This document shows positions 61,541 through 64,000 of a stretch of 64,000 bases of DNA, piece after piece. The DNA is from Hepsetus odoe (Eukaryota; Chordata; Actinopteri; Characiformes; Hepsetidae). Within the stretch, counting starts at the first letter, position 1. The number at the start of each line of letters is the position of its first letter. A program made the position numbers and the translations under genes. Where the stretch lies: contig CM029370.1 in assembly GCA_017165825.1 (NCBI GenBank), positions 20,298,555-20,362,554 on the forward strand, in the 5' to 3' direction. Below the pieces are notes generated by a model. The model was not told where the DNA came from, searched no databases, and was given only the letters and a program-made list of their open reading frames with translations.

Positions 61541-64000
61541 AAATATAAAAGTACAAATATGTAAAGTAATTAGGGATTTTATGTATTTCAGAATCTTCAG
61601 GGAATCCTCTCTTCAGGGAATCCCAGTAAAATGTGCAGTTTCTGTTTAATATCAGGTTCAGTTAATCAAGGATTCATTAAAATTCAGGATTGATACAGTT
61701 TACTGTGTGATGGTGAGGTGCACCAAAGAGAAATTCTGAACTATTTAATAAACAATTTCATAACAATTGTGAAGTGGCAGTTTGTCAGATTATATTAAAT
61801 ACTCCATTGGTGAAAAAATAGCCTGTTTGGGGAGAAAATAATTTCATGAATAGAATCAGTTAAATTGCCATGCAAAGTACTGGGAGAAAAAAACAAAACA
61901 ACAACAATGAAAAAAAAAAACTTTGCACTGCATTTTAGTTTTTCAGCCCTACTCGAGAACTGCTTATGTGCTTTTGAATCGAGCAACGGCAAGCAGTGAT
62001 GAACAGGTTTTTATGAGGTTTTTAGCCCCTCTGCTTTTTTTATCCAGTATATAAAAAATATGGTCAGTTTAAATGTAAACGTGGCGTGTTAAATTAGAGG
62101 TGTTATTTTAGGTCCAAGTTTGTTATTTTGAATGCCTGAAAATGGGCAGCTGTAAATGTGAATTTTTTACTTTAAAGAGTGCGTAGCCAGTGTTTTCCAC
62201 TAGAGGGTGGAATCATTCTACTGAACAATTTGACTTGATTCTGCATCTTTACTGAAGGCATCCTTATATAACTCACTTGTTATATGTGTATTTGGTACCA
62301 TATGTGCCTTAACCTTTTCATCCCTGCTATTCTCCAAAATTCATTAACACACATATTGCAAAACCATTGACCAAACAGTGACCAAACAAAACTACTTAAA
62401 ATAACTATTTCACTGCAATAGTACATATTCTTATTCTCTTAGAAAAAAGACAGATTGTGATTTTTAAAAATGTATGAGTTATCAGGAATATGAATATATT
62501 GTCCCTTTTAGAAAGTTAATTGATTATATATTGTGTATAACAGTATATGTGCAAGCTTTTAGTAGAAATGCAGGGAAATTAAGTCTTTTCTTTACTTTCT
62601 CTTTTAGAAAGGCAGTTGCCAGTGGAAAGCAGACTTTTGGTAGAACTGTGCTAGTCCTGTTCTTGCTTTGATTTTTTCATACATAGTCTGTTGTTTTTCT
62701 TCCCCTTGGCACTAGATGGGGCCCCAGTCAAAGGCTCTCACAGCTCAAAGTCCCTTAAGGAATCTTTTTACGCTTTGGTAAATGTAACATGGAACGTGGA
62801 CTTGACCAAAATTTTAAGTGTCAAGGTCCTGTCAAAAGATCCTAAATATGCATCATTAATGCAACTCCCAAGGGAGAGGTTTTCCCGTAAATTTATGTTA
62901 ATTCAAACCAGGTGCTTAGCTTATCCATGGCCATATTCACTTTCTCTGCTGGAGAGTGAATTTTGCATAGTCAACCCAAACAGGTACAAAACTGAGACTT
63001 TTTTTAAAGGATTCCAACATCACTGCCAGTGAAGCCATGAAATCTCATATACTGCCTTGGGAAATGGAAAGCAGTGCTGAATTTGTGAACCTTTCCGTGA
63101 ACTTAACCAATTATTATGTTTGTTATAGTTTTGTCAGCCAATCAGCACTTTCCTTGCAGAAAATAAAGGGTCTATTGTGTGCACTATTAGATCCCTCCAT
63201 AGCCGGTGTAAAAACTCAGGTCGGGTCTGATTGCGATCTAAAACCTAAATCCCTGTTCAAAATCCTCACACGGAGGCCAGAGGGATCAGGCTAGGCTCAC
63301 AGTGTGCCCTTTCCTTAAGTGGATCAGGCCATTAAGAAAAAAGAAAAGAAAACATTGTTGTTTACATCCTCCACATGACCTCATTTGACCTCTTCTCACT
63401 AGCATTCCTGCCATAGTTTTGACATTTAAGCACAAGTACACGAGTTGGACAGGGAAAACATCGCCTAATCATACCCAAAGGGCACGCGGGAGATAACAAA
63501 ACAACCTCTTAACCTGAAAGTTCAGGAGCTGATGGATGCCAAGCCATCTGTACATCAGCCCTTTGATTTCCTCCTTTGGCCTTTAAAGATACATTTTGTT
63601 CCAGGGGTTTTAATACGTATTCTGAAAGTTTCATGTATTAAAATTATAAACAGACAAAATGAAAACCAAATTTAGAGATTGCATGACAACAGAAAGATCA
63701 CCCCGTCACAACTTTCCAATTTCTTTTCTACAGTAGTGAAGTGCATGATCTGTTTCCATTTGAAGAACATGTATTCAAATGAGAGTAATTCAGTGGAATT
63801 ATTAATACAGGGGAACTGAAAGGCAGGATTTTAAAATTGCAATGTGTTTTAATATTGTGTAATAAACTTACATATTTAAACCTACTTCTTCAGTTAAGAT
63901 TGTTACACAATTACTTTATTGACATGGATATCTAGAATAAACCTCCTAGATTAACTTACTGATGATGAACAGGACACCAGGCCATTATTTTTTAGGGTGA
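61541..64000. other. Unannotated right flank
   Basis: No gene was recognised. Two medium ORFs (62691-63032 and 63037-63294, plus strand) lie end to end, but have no recognised family and no splice context, and are probably chance. The block of about 62.69-63.6 kb is unusually free of simple repeats and could be a conserved non-coding element. Confidence 0.4.

Noticed and set aside
62691..63294. A two-exon or frameshifted gene from the adjacent ORFs of 113 and 85 codons
   Set aside because: No recognisable domain, no splice sites joining them, and the amino-acid mix looks like chance reading.

Overview
The window reads as a vertebrate, teleost-fish chromosome segment. It has intron-rich genes with GT-AG splice sites, CpG-rich promoters, AATAAA polyadenylation signals, many microsatellites, tRNA-derived SINEs, a LINE remnant and Tc1/mariner elements. 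The repeat families look like those common in otophysan fishes such as catfishes and characins, but I cannot fix the species. Six protein-coding genes could be rebuilt exon by exon. All reading frames close exactly across the splice joints, so all six look intact.

Layout: gzf1 (+, 1237-4294, a BTB protein with ten C2H2 zinc fingers) converges on napb (-, 7529-10953, beta-SNAP). Next comes gpcpd1 (-, 13543-23875, a CBM20 plus GDPD glycerophosphocholine phosphodiesterase). A gene-poor stretch of about 14 kb follows (24.7-38.6 kb), holding microsatellites and two SINEs. Then chgb (+, 38789-42345, secretogranin-1/chromogranin B) converges on trmt6 (-, 43140-47372, the non-catalytic subunit of the tRNA m1A58 methyltransferase). 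Their poly(A) signals are less than 100 bp apart. Last is fermt1 (-, 48992-58442, kindlin-1), with a probable untranslated first exon near 59.94-60.1 kb. The right-hand 3.5 kb has no recognisable gene and may be the edge of the fermt1-bmp2 gene desert known in other vertebrates.

The genes do not form one pathway. They are housekeeping, secretory and adhesion genes from a block that in human lies on chromosome 20p (GPCPD1, CHGB, TRMT6 and FERMT1 together in 20p12.3; GZF1 and NAPB as neighbours in 20p11.21). Two differences from the human order stand out: gzf1-napb sits directly beside gpcpd1, and mcm8, crls1 and lrrn4 are absent between trmt6 and fermt1.

The points most worth a second look are: repeats in chgb bounded by dibasic sites, and a GC-AG intron that its reading frame requires; a Tc1-type element with roughly 190-bp inverted repeats beside the fermt1 promoter; a paired ZNF143-like motif at the napb promoter; a 9-bp minisatellite in the gpcpd1 5' leader exon; and an unassigned coding-like ORF at 29064-29390. 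I found no clear sign of a wholly new biological system.
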